DNA from: Microbulbifer sp. VAAF005
Lineage (GTDB): Bacteria; Pseudomonadota; Gammaproteobacteria; Pseudomonadales; Cellvibrionaceae
DNA length: 64,000 nt
Assembly: GCF_030012985.1 (NCBI RefSeq)
Contig: NZ_CP120233.1
Location: 2,333,501 to 2,397,500, forward strand
Reading direction: 5' to 3'
In this document: one piece after another, positions 8,694 through 16,829 of the stretch
Numbering within the stretch: position 1 is the stretch's first letter
How the letters are laid out: each line of letters begins with the position of its first letter
Position numbers and translations under genes: made by a program
The notes under the pieces: model-generated
Database searches by the model: none
Seen by the model: only the letters and a program-made list of their open reading frames with translations
Told to the model about the DNA's origin: nothing

Positions 8694-9356
8694 GTGTTCA
8701 AGCCACTTCTAGTTGCAGCGATAATCTTTATTAGCGGTTGTACCACTGTCGTAATTGATGAGTATCGACGCTCCGATGGTGAGCTTGCCGAAGGAGATTC
8801 CGTCGTCATCCTGGGCCGCCGTCACTCCAGTGAATATGAAACAGAGCCTGATTTAATTGCCTGTGTTGGTAGAGAACTACACAACCCTGAGTTAGGTGTA
8901 AACATTATTCCAGAGCAAGACTTTGTCGATTTTATGTACCCCTGGTTTGAACCCAGGACAGCACCTATGCATGTTCGCTCCCTAGATCGCCTGATGGAAA
9001 ATGAAAGTGTGCGTGAGCGAATGGAAAACTATGGAGTGAAGTACATCGTCTGGATTGATGGTTCAACAGAGACCACAGCCAGTGCCGGCTCTATCAGCTG
9101 TACCATCAGTACCGGCGGTGCAGGGTGCTTTGGCTTTGGGACCTGGGATAAAGAATCTGACTACGAAGCGGCAGTATGGGATTTCAGGGACCGCGAACTA
9201 TCTGGGAAACTTAGTGCAGATGCCAAAGGAACCTCCTATATGCCCGCGATCGTGGTTCCAATACCACTAATCGCCAGGGTCCAGAATAATGCCTGTAAAG
9301 GAATGGCGCTGCAGCTCCAACAATTCTTGATGCCAGCAGTAACACCCAGTTCATAA
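8694..9356 (+). CDS. Putative lipoprotein, second of the pair
   Basis: 220 residues from GTG 8694, with AGAGGAG 8-10 bases upstream. Lipobox 'ISGC' at about 16-19. The mature part contains 'VVILGRRHSSEYE', a YIVWIDGS strand and a Gly/Cys/Ser-rich loop (SISCTISTGGAGCFGFG) followed by a strand-rich region. The Cys pair in that loop could form a disulfide. It begins 12 bp after the previous lipoprotein and ends 30 bp before the M48 protease, which fits one operon. Function unknown. Confidence 0.7.
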   Translation: MFKPLLVAAIIFISGCTTVVIDEYRRSDGELAEGDSVVILGRRHSSEYETEPDLIACVGRELHNPELGVNIIPEQDFVDFMYPWFEPRTAPMHVRSLDRLMENESVRERMENYGVKYIVWIDGSTETTASAGSISCTISTGGAGCFGFGTWDKESDYEAAVWDFRDRELSGKLSADAKGTSYMPAIVVPIPLIARVQNNACKGMALQLQQFLMPAVTPSS

Positions 9357-9386
9357 AAATTAAGACGCTACAGGAGGCCAGGGGTA

Positions 9387-10850
9387 ATGAAATTTATCGA
9401 GCGTGCTTTTGCCAGCGCTATCCTAATACTCAGTGCAGGCTGTGCATTTAACCCTGCCACCAATAAGCCTGACCTGGTTCTAATGTCAGAGGACAAGGAG
9501 ATCTCCATCGGTAAGGAGATGCATGAAAAGCTGATAGAGAGCACTCCGATCTATAAAGACCCAGTCCTAACCGCTTATGTCAATCATGTCGGGCAAAAAG
9601 TTGCCGCCGCCAGCGACAGACCGGATATCAAGTACCAATTTACGATCATCGACAGCCAGGATATCAACGCATTTGCCCTTCCCGGTGGGTATATCTACAT
9701 CAACCGAGGCCTTCTAACTTACCTGCACTCAGAAGCTGAAATGGCCGCTGTACTAGCTCATGAGATTGGCCATATCACCGCCCGCCATGCGGTAAGGCAA
9801 AAAACAGCTGCGACCGGAGCCAGTGTTGTATCAGTATTGTCAGTTTTGGTTACCGGCAGTGGTGTAGTTGGGGATGTTGCAAACTTATATAGCACCGCTG
9901 CTGTGAAGGGCTACGGCCGCGAGATGGAACTGGAAGCGGATCGCTTCGGCGCCCAGTATATGTTCAACGCTGGTTATGACCCCCAGGCCATGATCAATGT
10001 TATTGGGCTGTTAAAGGATCAGGAGACATTTGCCCGGCGCCGTGCCCGTATTGAGGGCAAGAAACCGCAAACTTACCATGGTGTTTTTGCATCTCACCCG
10101 AGAAATGACCTTCGCCTACAGGAAGTTGTAAACGCTGCGGGCCAGCTTCCCGAAGATAACAAAGAAACCAAAGTAGAATACTATCGGGAAAAAACAGATG
10201 GCCTTGTATATGGACAAAACACACAGCAGTCCACTAAAAATCGCTACAATCACAAGCGGCTGGGTTTCTCCCTTTTATTTCCCGATGGCTGGTTGGTAGA
10301 AAATCAACGTTCAGCCATTGTCGGCTCTGCACCTGATAAAAGTGCACAAATTACCATTACAGTTACCCAACGCGATGGCAACCAGCCCGCTGATATGGCT
10401 CTGCGCTCAGAGTTCGATCTACGACAACTGGAAAAAGGGGAGAAACTCAATCAATATCGACTTGAAGGTCATACCGGAAAAATTCCACCGCTTGAAAAAG
10501 AGGATGCAGATCCAGACAGAATTGCGGTAATTTTTTATGGTAGCAGACAATTTGTACTGCAGGGGAAAGTCACAAATGATGAAGACTCAGATCCAGAAGC
10601 TATTGATAAATATGACAATTTATTCCTGACCAGCATTAGAAGCTTCAGGCCGCTACGACAAACTGACATTGTAGAAGAGAAGGACATCAAACGCTTGCGC
10701 TACGTCCAGGCCAATGAAAAAACTACCTTTGCCTCCCTGGCAAAACATATGGAAATCGGCGAATATGCAGAGGAGCAATTACGCCTGTTAAATGGTTATT
10801 ATCCCCGAGGAGAACCCAAGCCCGGAGAATGGATAAAGATCGTTCAATAA
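9387..10850 (+). CDS. M48-family metalloprotease lipoprotein
   Basis: 487 residues. A lipobox 'LSAGC' ends the signal peptide, so the enzyme is probably anchored in the periplasm. The zinc motif HEIGH is at 125-129, and a downstream 'MELEADRFG' supplies the third ligand (Glu). This matches the BepA/LoiP-type M48 family, which cleaves or chaperones outer-membrane proteins. A C-terminal region of about 220 residues lacks the TPRs of BepA and ends with a segment resembling the LysM-like tail of related Cellvibrionales and Pseudomonas proteins ('GYYPRGEPKPGEWIKIV'). A GGAGG site precedes ATG 9387. Last gene of the block; it may process components of the complex or be simply cotranscribed. Confidence 0.9.
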   Translation: MKFIERAFASAILILSAGCAFNPATNKPDLVLMSEDKEISIGKEMHEKLIESTPIYKDPVLTAYVNHVGQKVAAASDRPDIKYQFTIIDSQDINAFALPGGYIYINRGLLTYLHSEAEMAAVLAHEIGHITARHAVRQKTAATGASVVSVLSVLVTGSGVVGDVANLYSTAAVKGYGREMELEADRFGAQYMFNAGYDPQAMINVIGLLKDQETFARRRARIEGKKPQTYHGVFASHPRNDLRLQEVVNAAGQLPEDNKETKVEYYREKTDGLVYGQNTQQSTKNRYNHKRLGFSLLFPDGWLVENQRSAIVGSAPDKSAQITITVTQRDGNQPADMALRSEFDLRQLEKGEKLNQYRLEGHTGKIPPLEKEDADPDRIAVIFYGSRQFVLQGKVTNDEDSDPEAIDKYDNLFLTSIRSFRPLRQTDIVEEKDIKRLRYVQANEKTTFASLAKHMEIGEYAEEQLRLLNGYYPRGEPKPGEWIKIVQ

Positions 10851-10885
10851 TTTTATAAGAATCAGCCCCTAATCCTTTTTCTATC

Positions 10886-10907
10886 ACCCTCCAAAATTTT
10901 GGAGGGT
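10886..10907. terminator. Inverted repeat after the VWA/M48 operon
   Basis: A perfect palindrome (CCCTCCAAAA/TTTTGGAGGG) about 40 bp after the M48 stop. It is followed by only a short T-rich run, so it is a plausible but not classical intrinsic terminator. It separates the block from the acyl-CoA ligase. Confidence 0.5.
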
Positions 10908-10950
10908 TAGTGTCTATCTGAAAATAAAAGATAATAATAAGGAGTAAGTG

Positions 10951-12582
10951 ATGAACGGCATGATGATGCAATCCCAGCTCATCCTCACCGGTATTATGAA
11001 GCATGCTCTAAGCAACTCACCGGATAGTGAGATTGTTTCAGTTACCTTGGATAACCCCGATTTTCGTTATAGCTATCAACAAGCTTTTGAGCGAGTCTCG
11101 CAATTGGCAAATGCACTACAAAAGCTTGGAGCCAATGATGGAGATCGAATTGGTACTCTTGCCTGGAACGATCACCGACATTTTGAACTCTACTACGCAA
11201 CTTCTTGCAGCGGGCTCGTTTGTCATACCATTAACCCCCGACTTTTCCCTGAGCAAATATCTTACATTATTGAGCATGCCGCAGATCGATGGCTGTTTAT
11301 TGATCCGCTATTTATGCCCCTAATCGAATCCCTGGCAGAATATCTAGATTCGATTGAAGGCATCATTGTGCTAACTGATAAAGCACATATGCCCACCACA
11401 AGCCTGAGCAATGTTTACTGCTATGAAACATTGATTGCAGCAGAGCCCACTGAATTTCACTGGCCTGAATTAGAGGAAGAGAGTGCAGCAGCTCTCTGTT
11501 ATACATCAGGCACAACAGGTAATCCCAAAGGGGTGCTTTATTCCCATCGCTCTCTGATGCTGCATACCTACGGCGTATTGATGCCAGATTTTTTTGCGAT
11601 TAGAAGGGACGAAGCCATACTGCCTGTTGTCCCCATGTTTCACGTCAACGCCTGGTCAATACCCTATGCGGCGCCTGCTGTTGGAGCAAAACTCGTGTTA
11701 CCTGGCCCCAAAATGGGGTGTGGAAAAACACTCAGTCAATTAATTCAAAAGGAAGCCGTTACTATCGCTGCCGGCGTTCCAACTGTTTGGCTCGCCCTGC
11801 TCAAGTACCTGCGGGAAAGTGAAGAGACCCTACCCAGCTTGAATCGAGTAGTCGTGGGTGGATCGGCTTGCCCCTGGAGTATTATGGATGAATTCGAGCA
11901 AAAGCATGGCGTATATACCCATCACGCCTGGGGCATGACTGAAATGAGCCCACTGGGAACCTACAATGCCCGCATACCTGAGAACCTCTCTAAAGACGAA
12001 GCAAAGACCCTCAGGCTTAAGCAGGGCCGAGCGGGCTTTGGGGTCGAGATGCGTATTGTAGACCCAGAGGGAAATACCTTGGCACAAGACGGGCTGGCTT
12101 TTGGAGCCCTACAAGTGCGTGGTCCCTGGGTCTGTGAGCGCTACTATCAATCCAAAGAGTCAGCACTTACCGAAGACGGCTGGTTTGATACTGGTGACGT
12201 TGCCACGATCGATGCTGACGGCTACCTGACAATCACTGATCGTACTAAGGATGTTATAAAGTCCGGTGGCGAGTGGATTTCCTCTATTGAGCTGGAGAAT
12301 TTTGCTATGACACAGGCGGGAGTAGCCGAAGCCGCTGTTATTGGGGTTGCCCATGAAAAGTGGGCTGAGCGGCCTCTCCTGATCATTGTTCCCGCTGAAG
12401 GCAAAACACTAAAAACTAAGGAGATTCTGGCATCCTTTAAAGGGCATTTTGCCAACTGGTGGATTCCCGATGACTGTGTCATTGCCAAGGAAATCCCCCA
12501 TACGGCTACAGGCAAAGTCAGCAAAAAAGACCTTCGGGAAATCTATGCCGACTATTTATGGTCACACGAAGCCACAGTGTGA
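10951..12582 (+). CDS. Fatty-acyl-CoA ligase (AMP-binding family)
   Basis: 543 residues. Activates a fatty or short organic acid to its CoA thioester through an acyl-adenylate, in the cytoplasm. The AMP-binding P-loop 'YTSGTTGNPKG' is at about 184-194, 'HHAWGMTEMSP' is the adenine motif, 'DGWFDTGDVATID' and 'TDRTKDVIKSGGEWIS' are the hinge and C-domain motifs, and the catalytic lysine lies in 'ATGKVSKKDLRE'. Start ATG 10951 is chosen over GTG 10948 because GGAG at 10941-10944 is better spaced to it. The closest recalled relatives are long-chain acyl-CoA ligases and the DmdB-like methylmercaptopropionate-CoA ligases, which cannot be told apart here. Monocistronic, with a terminator downstream. 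Confidence 0.9.
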   Translation: MNGMMMQSQLILTGIMKHALSNSPDSEIVSVTLDNPDFRYSYQQAFERVSQLANALQKLGANDGDRIGTLAWNDHRHFELYYATSCSGLVCHTINPRLFPEQISYIIEHAADRWLFIDPLFMPLIESLAEYLDSIEGIIVLTDKAHMPTTSLSNVYCYETLIAAEPTEFHWPELEEESAAALCYTSGTTGNPKGVLYSHRSLMLHTYGVLMPDFFAIRRDEAILPVVPMFHVNAWSIPYAAPAVGAKLVLPGPKMGCGKTLSQLIQKEAVTIAAGVPTVWLALLKYLRESEETLPSLNRVVVGGSACPWSIMDEFEQKHGVYTHHAWGMTEMSPLGTYNARIPENLSKDEAKTLRLKQGRAGFGVEMRIVDPEGNTLAQDGLAFGALQVRGPWVCERYYQSKESALTEDGWFDTGDVATIDADGYLTITDRTKDVIKSGGEWISSIELENFAMTQAGVAEAAVIGVAHEKWAERPLLIIVPAEGKTLKTKEILASFKGHFANWWIPDDCVIAKEIPHTATGKVSKKDLREIYADYLWSHEATV

Positions 12583-12682
12583 AGAGGATTAAGACGCTTT
12601 TGGCAGGCATCATCGCGGCATAGCAAAGCGTTGCACTGTAATAACGCAATTTTACCTGCCTCAAGTCTTGATTAAATTTTGA

Positions 12683-12705
12683 CGGCGCTGAAATAGCGCC
12701 GTTTT
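12683..12705 (+). terminator. Intrinsic terminator after acyl-CoA ligase
   Basis: Stem CGGCGCT/AGCGCCG with a 5-base loop (GAAAT), followed by TTTT, 100 bp after the stop codon. Confidence 0.75.
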
Positions 12706-13111
12706 AGAATACTTAACTTTCTACTAATACTTAAACCAGCGGTCCAAGACGATACACCAATTTATAATCAAGCCCTTTTTAGAGTGCTACTCCTTACCCT
12801 CTATTCCACCGGTTCCTCTGTAGGCGACAATCTTTGCTTGCTGACTATTAACCCTCATCGATTCATGGTTTCCGGGCTGACTGGATATCGGTTTATCTTC
12901 TATTGACTTACCTAGGCGCACTAGCCATCCAGAATTGTCTAGAATTATCTTGAGTAGAAGTATCTGACTGTGGATATCCTGGAATATCTCAGTCCATGTG
13001 AGGGGGAATAGGGAATTTACACTTCCTTGCGTTGGATGGCACTGGCTTACAATCTAGCCTTTATCATACTCCTCACAGCAACGGCATTTACTCATTAACG
13101 AGAAAGTCACA
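12706..13111. other. Gene-free spacer, about 400 bp
   Basis: No ORF with a usable ribosome site and no repeat was seen between the terminator and the small secreted protein at 13112. The last 100 bases should carry the promoter of that gene; I could not fix convincing -35/-10 boxes. Confidence 0.4.
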
Positions 13112-13531
13112 ATGAAGAAATTATTCAGTTTGGTAATCGCTGCAATAATTGCCATTTCTGCAAATACCCTAGTTTGGGCAGATAATGACCATGCCGCACA
13201 ACTTGCGGAGCGTTTAGAGGCAACGAAAGCCAAGCTTAACCTCTCTGATGAGCAGGTAGGAAAAGTAAAGCCAATCCTGGAATCAGCCAATGAACAACGC
13301 CGCCAAGTGCTTGCAAAATACGGCGTTAACATAGAAAGTCCCTCTGGCGCGATCCAAAAGATGAGCTTTCGCGAGAAGCGCCAGTTAGGCAAAGAAATGG
13401 CCGCTATCAGAAAATCTACACTCAGTGAAATGTCTACCGTACTGACGGATCAACAATTATCAGAGTTCAAAAAACTTCAAAAAGAAAATCGAGAAGCCTT
13501 CAAAGCTAAGCTTCAAGAGAGACAAAATTAG
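13112..13531 (+). CDS. Small periplasmic Spy/CpxP-like protein
   Basis: 139 residues. Signal peptide of about 23 residues (MKKLFSLVIAAIIAISANTLVWA). The mature protein is all-helical and highly charged. Two copies of an LTxxQ-like motif ('LNLSDEQ' near residue 46 and 'LTDQQ' near 112) suggest the Spy/CpxP family of periplasmic chaperones and stress sensors, but the overall match is loose. It is monocistronic and followed by a stem-loop. No adjacent Cpx-type two-component system is present. Confidence 0.75.
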   Translation: MKKLFSLVIAAIIAISANTLVWADNDHAAQLAERLEATKAKLNLSDEQVGKVKPILESANEQRRQVLAKYGVNIESPSGAIQKMSFREKRQLGKEMAAIRKSTLSEMSTVLTDQQLSEFKKLQKENREAFKAKLQERQN

Positions 13532-13599
13532 AATTACCTGGGTTCATAATGCCTATAAGATAGAGGAAACCGTGCTGAATAGCTCTACGCTCGCTCTGC

Positions 13600-13624
13600 G
13601 AAAGCCTCACCCAGCGAGGCTTTC
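13600..13624 (+). terminator. Stem-loop after the Spy-like gene
   Basis: A perfect 9 bp stem (GAAAGCCTC/GAGGCTTTC) with a 7-base loop and a weak T-rich tail. It lies between the Spy-like gene and the GDPD gene. Confidence 0.6.
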
Positions 13625-13695
13625 GTATTCAGTTATATCCCTGTCATATTTCTCTGCTAGAAAGTGCCCCACAATTCATCACGGGCCTTTATCAC

Positions 13696-14784
13696 ATGTT
13701 AAAAAACATTCTATCAGTAGTGTTGATTGGCTTTTCTATAGCCGCAACACTAACCTGCGCGGACAACTTTGATCAGAGAAATAAACAAACTATTGTGGTA
13801 GCTCATAGAGGTGCCTCAGCCTACCTACCTGAACACACCCTCGAATCCAAAGCGCTGGCTTACGGTATGCGTCCAGACTATATCGAGCAAGATTTGGTAC
13901 TCAGCAAAGATGATCACTTGATCGTAATGCACGATATTTATCTAGATAGCGTAACTAATGTCGCCAACGTTTTTCCCCAGCGCGCTCGCGATGATGGTCA
14001 CTTTTACACTATCGATTTTACCCTGGCCGAACTTAAACAGCTTCAGGTATCAGAGCCCTTCATAGATAGTGAGGATGGACTTCAAGCAAAATACCCTGAG
14101 AGATTTCCAATATGGAAATCTAGCTTTAAGCTATCCACCTTTGAGGAAGAACTGGAATTGATCCAGGGGCTTAACCGATCCCTGGGCTACGATATTGGCA
14201 TCTACCCGGAGATTAAAAAACCCTACTTCCATCACTGGGAAGGAAAAGATATTGCCTCTATAGCTTTGCAATCACTCAAGAAATATGGCTATACCGATCG
14301 CGATCACAAAGTTTTCTTCCAGTGCTTTGACGCAGAAGAGCTCCAGCGAATTAAATTTGAACTAATGCCCTCCATGGGGATGGATCTATCATTAGTTCAA
14401 TTGATCGCCGCCACCGACTGGGGGGAAAAATTGGTCGAAGTGAATGGAGAAATTGAAAAGTACAATTATGACTGGATGCTGCAACAGGAGGGCTTGCACA
14501 AAATCGCCACCTACGCAGATGGGATTGGCCCCTGGTATCCTATGTTAATGGAAGTGACGGATGGCCAACCAAGGGCTAACAGTGTTGTCCGCCGGGCACA
14601 CCGCAGACAACTAGAGGTTCACCCCTACACCTTCCGCGCCGATACAGGCAAGGTTCCCGAAGAATTTGAAAGCTTCGAGGACTTCCTGCATTTCGCTGTA
14701 TATCAACTGCGCATTGACGGTCTCTTTACCGACCACCCCGACAGAGCCGTTAATTATCTTTCCCGGGGACATAGGGATCGTTAA
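13696..14784 (+). CDS. glpQ: Glycerophosphodiester phosphodiesterase, periplasmic GlpQ type
   Basis: 362 residues with a signal peptide (about 1-21). Hydrolyses glycerophosphodiesters from phospholipid turnover to glycerol-3-phosphate and an alcohol. Catalytic and metal residues are visible: H37-R38 ('VVAHRGASAYLPEHT'), E64 and D66 ('YIEQDLVLSKD') and H79 ('VMHD'). 'YPEIKKP' supplies the downstream Glu. The length equals that of E. coli GlpQ. No glpT transporter is adjacent. A bidirectional terminator separates it from the convergent enoyl-CoA hydratase. Confidence 0.92.
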   Translation: MLKNILSVVLIGFSIAATLTCADNFDQRNKQTIVVAHRGASAYLPEHTLESKALAYGMRPDYIEQDLVLSKDDHLIVMHDIYLDSVTNVANVFPQRARDDGHFYTIDFTLAELKQLQVSEPFIDSEDGLQAKYPERFPIWKSSFKLSTFEEELELIQGLNRSLGYDIGIYPEIKKPYFHHWEGKDIASIALQSLKKYGYTDRDHKVFFQCFDAEELQRIKFELMPSMGMDLSLVQLIAATDWGEKLVEVNGEIEKYNYDWMLQQEGLHKIATYADGIGPWYPMLMEVTDGQPRANSVVRRAHRRQLEVHPYTFRADTGKVPEEFESFEDFLHFAVYQLRIDGLFTDHPDRAVNYLSRGHRDR

Positions 14785-14793
14785 AAATGAAAT

Positions 14794-14826
14794 CAAAAAA
14801 AGGCCGCATAGCGCGGCCTTTTTTAC
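14794..14826. terminator. Bidirectional terminator between glpQ and the enoyl-CoA hydratase
   Basis: Stem AGGCCGC/GCGGCCT flanked by A7 on one side and T6 on the other, so it can terminate both convergent transcripts. Confidence 0.9.
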
Positions 14827-15606
14827 TTAATCAAACTTGGAGAAGTCCGCTGGTCTCTTCTCCATAAAGGCCATAGCAGCCTCTTTAAACTCATCAGAGG
14901 CGAGGCGCTCCTTAAAGTAGCGGCCTTCCTCTTGAATAAACTCTAACCCTTTCTCTTGAGTTGCTCTGCGCAAAAGCTGCTTAGTTAAACGCAGGGCGGC
15001 CGGAGCTTTCCTCGCTAACTCAGCTGCGGCTTCACGTGCTCGAACTATGGCCTGTTCTGGCGCCACTGCGGCATTACAGATACCAATCTCAACGGCTTCC
15101 TGAGCACTAAAACGCTTGCTCAACAGTAATAGTTCAGAAGCTTTAGCATGGCCGGCGATCCTGGGCAATAAGTAGCTGGAGCCATACTCTGGACACAGCC
15201 CCAGGTCCACAAACGGCATCTGGAACATGGCGTCGTCTCCAGCAAAAGACAGGTCGCAATGCAACAGCATGGTCGTACCAATACCTACTGCGGGGCCATT
15301 AACAGCTGCAACTACCGGCTTGGGGAAGTGGTAAAGAGCACTCATAAACTGGAAAACCGGAGACTCCTCCCCTTCGGCAGAGCCGCCCAGGAAATCTGTC
15401 AGGTCGTTACCACTGGTGAATATGCCCTCAGCACCGGTAATAATCGCGACGCGAACATCCGGGTTTGTAGCTGCGCTATTCAATAACCCTGCCATCGCGG
15501 TATACATGGCCATAGTCAGGGCATTTTTGCGCCCGGGTCGATTAATCGTAATCTCGAGGATGCGGTCCTTAAGCTGAGCCTGAATTTCAGCGCATTCGCT
15601 TTGCAT
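14827..15606 (-). CDS. Enoyl-CoA hydratase/isomerase family protein
   Basis: 259 residues of the crotonase fold. The oxyanion-hole segments 'AIITGAEGIFTSGNDLTDF' (near 55-73) and 'AVNGPAVGIGTTMLLHCDL' are clear, with 'DLGLCPEYGSSYLLPRI' as the second catalytic stretch. The active-site acidic residues of 2-enoyl-CoA hydratase are partly kept (PEYG), so it may be a hydratase or an isomerase; the substrate cannot be told. It acts in the cytoplasm in fatty or aromatic acyl-CoA metabolism. Start ATG at 15606, with a CGGAG-like site upstream. Its stop lies beside the shared terminator. Confidence 0.9.
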   Translation of the reverse strand: MQSECAEIQAQLKDRILEITINRPGRKNALTMAMYTAMAGLLNSAATNPDVRVAIITGAEGIFTSGNDLTDFLGGSAEGEESPVFQFMSALYHFPKPVVAAVNGPAVGIGTTMLLHCDLSFAGDDAMFQMPFVDLGLCPEYGSSYLLPRIAGHAKASELLLLSKRFSAQEAVEIGICNAAVAPEQAIVRAREAAAELARKAPAALRLTKQLLRRATQEKGLEFIQEEGRYFKERLASDEFKEAAMAFMEKRPADFSKFD

Positions 15607-15775
15607 ATTGTTCTCCGGGGTAAGAAGTAGATTGGGCTACTTCAGTAGCCTAATTATGGAACCCCAACGGAAGCCACTTTTAATCCGCTGTAGGCCATCT
15701 ATTTAGGAGATTCATATTAACCGCTACTCCCAGAGGTTCGAGTTCCTAATCAACCACTTTCGTTGACGGGATTAA

Positions 15776-15795
15776 CCCGGTCACCAGTGACCGGG
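15776..15795 (-). terminator. Hairpin after the amidinotransferase-fold gene
   Basis: A perfect inverted repeat (CCCGGTCAC/GTGACCGGG) 25 bp beyond the minus-strand stop at 15821. No T-tract, so termination strength is uncertain. Confidence 0.5.
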
Positions 15796-15820
15796 CCCTC
15801 TAGGTAACCAGCAACAGTAA

Positions 15821-16741
15821 TCAAACTTTATTGGCTGAATCCCGGCGCAGAGGTTGGCACATGCAATGAACGCCACCGCCCCCCGGAGTGATCATAGAAA
15901 TATCTGGGTCGATAACTTCCAAACCATGTGCGCGACACTTCTCCGCCAGCCCAGTATTGGTCTTAGGCAGCATCACTCGATCGTTCCCCAGGGCAACGAC
16001 ATTCACTCCAAGTTCCAATACCTGCGGGAAGGGAATATCGATAATCTCTATATTTCGGCTTTTAAACCACTGCACCAGCTCCGGCTCAACGGCATCAATG
16101 CAAATCGCTGCCAGCTTTTCCGCAAGCATGGCTACCATCACATCAATATGCAGGAAGAACGGATCGAACTGGTAGCCTTTAACTTCCCAGCCCTCTTTTT
16201 CCACCCAACTTTTCATCTGCTCAAACCCCTGCGGGCTGGTGCGTTCGCCGGAGTAGCCACACAGAATGACGCCGGGCTCTAACACCATAAAATCACCGCC
16301 CTCCAGAGAGCCTGCGGTGATAATGTCGTAAATAGGGATATCCAGCTCTGCATATTTCTTCACTATGGGCGCCCACTCACCACGGCGCCAAGGGCTGAAC
16401 ATCTGAGTCACGATAGGCCCCCAAGGGGTCATTACCGAAGAATCGCGACCGTAAATTTGGTAGGGCAATGTGCTGTCCGCTGGAATTAGGTGCGTTTTCA
16501 CTCCCGCGTGGCGGTAGGCATCGAGCATTTCTCCATGCTGTGCCACTGCCACCTTGTGATCAAACTTCATCCCAAGACGCTCAGCACGTCGTGCACTCGC
16601 ATTGCCAGTGCGCCAACTGAAGTTATCCACAGGTCCAATTAGAACATCCCGCAGCACACCGTATTCTGAATCCATCCCCCACTCACTCAGGGGGGCCGTA
16701 CCGCCGTTATCCTGACGGTACTTCAAAGTAAAATTACCCAT
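15821..16741 (-). CDS. Amidinotransferase / dimethylarginine dimethylaminohydrolase-fold protein
   Basis: 306 residues from ATG 16741 (the frame is open to 16792, but the Met before GNFTLKYRQD is better placed). It has the pentein fold of arginine-modifying enzymes: an early 'YGRDSSVMTPWG' (Asp region binding guanidinium), 'GSLEGGDFMVL', the His of 'FFLHIDVMVAML', and the nucleophile Cys in 'GGGGVHCMCQP' near the C-terminus. It would hydrolyse or transfer the guanidino group of arginine-like substrates. It lies 88 bp after the M20 amidohydrolase on the same strand, so the two probably share a transcript and a nitrogen-compound pathway. Whether it is a deiminase, DDAH or amidinotransferase cannot be decided. 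Confidence 0.85.
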   Translation of the reverse strand: MGNFTLKYRQDNGGTAPLSEWGMDSEYGVLRDVLIGPVDNFSWRTGNASARRAERLGMKFDHKVAVAQHGEMLDAYRHAGVKTHLIPADSTLPYQIYGRDSSVMTPWGPIVTQMFSPWRRGEWAPIVKKYAELDIPIYDIITAGSLEGGDFMVLEPGVILCGYSGERTSPQGFEQMKSWVEKEGWEVKGYQFDPFFLHIDVMVAMLAEKLAAICIDAVEPELVQWFKSRNIEIIDIPFPQVLELGVNVVALGNDRVMLPKTNTGLAEKCRAHGLEVIDPDISMITPGGGGVHCMCQPLRRDSANKV

Positions 16742-16829
16742 TCGCCTATATTCCAACTTGTTATCAATTATGCCGAAACAAAGACAGTGCATCGCCTGCA
16801 GATCGCAGAAGCACTACCTTAACTGCTAC

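Noticed and set aside
5605..10850. Type VI secretion accessory locus (FHA, lipoprotein, FGE-like)
   Set aside because: No TssB/C, ClpV, Hcp, VgrG, TssJ/K/L/M or IcmF-like gene is present.
13572..13772. 66-codon plus-strand ORF before glpQ
   Set aside because: It spans the stem-loop and overlaps the glpQ start in another frame.
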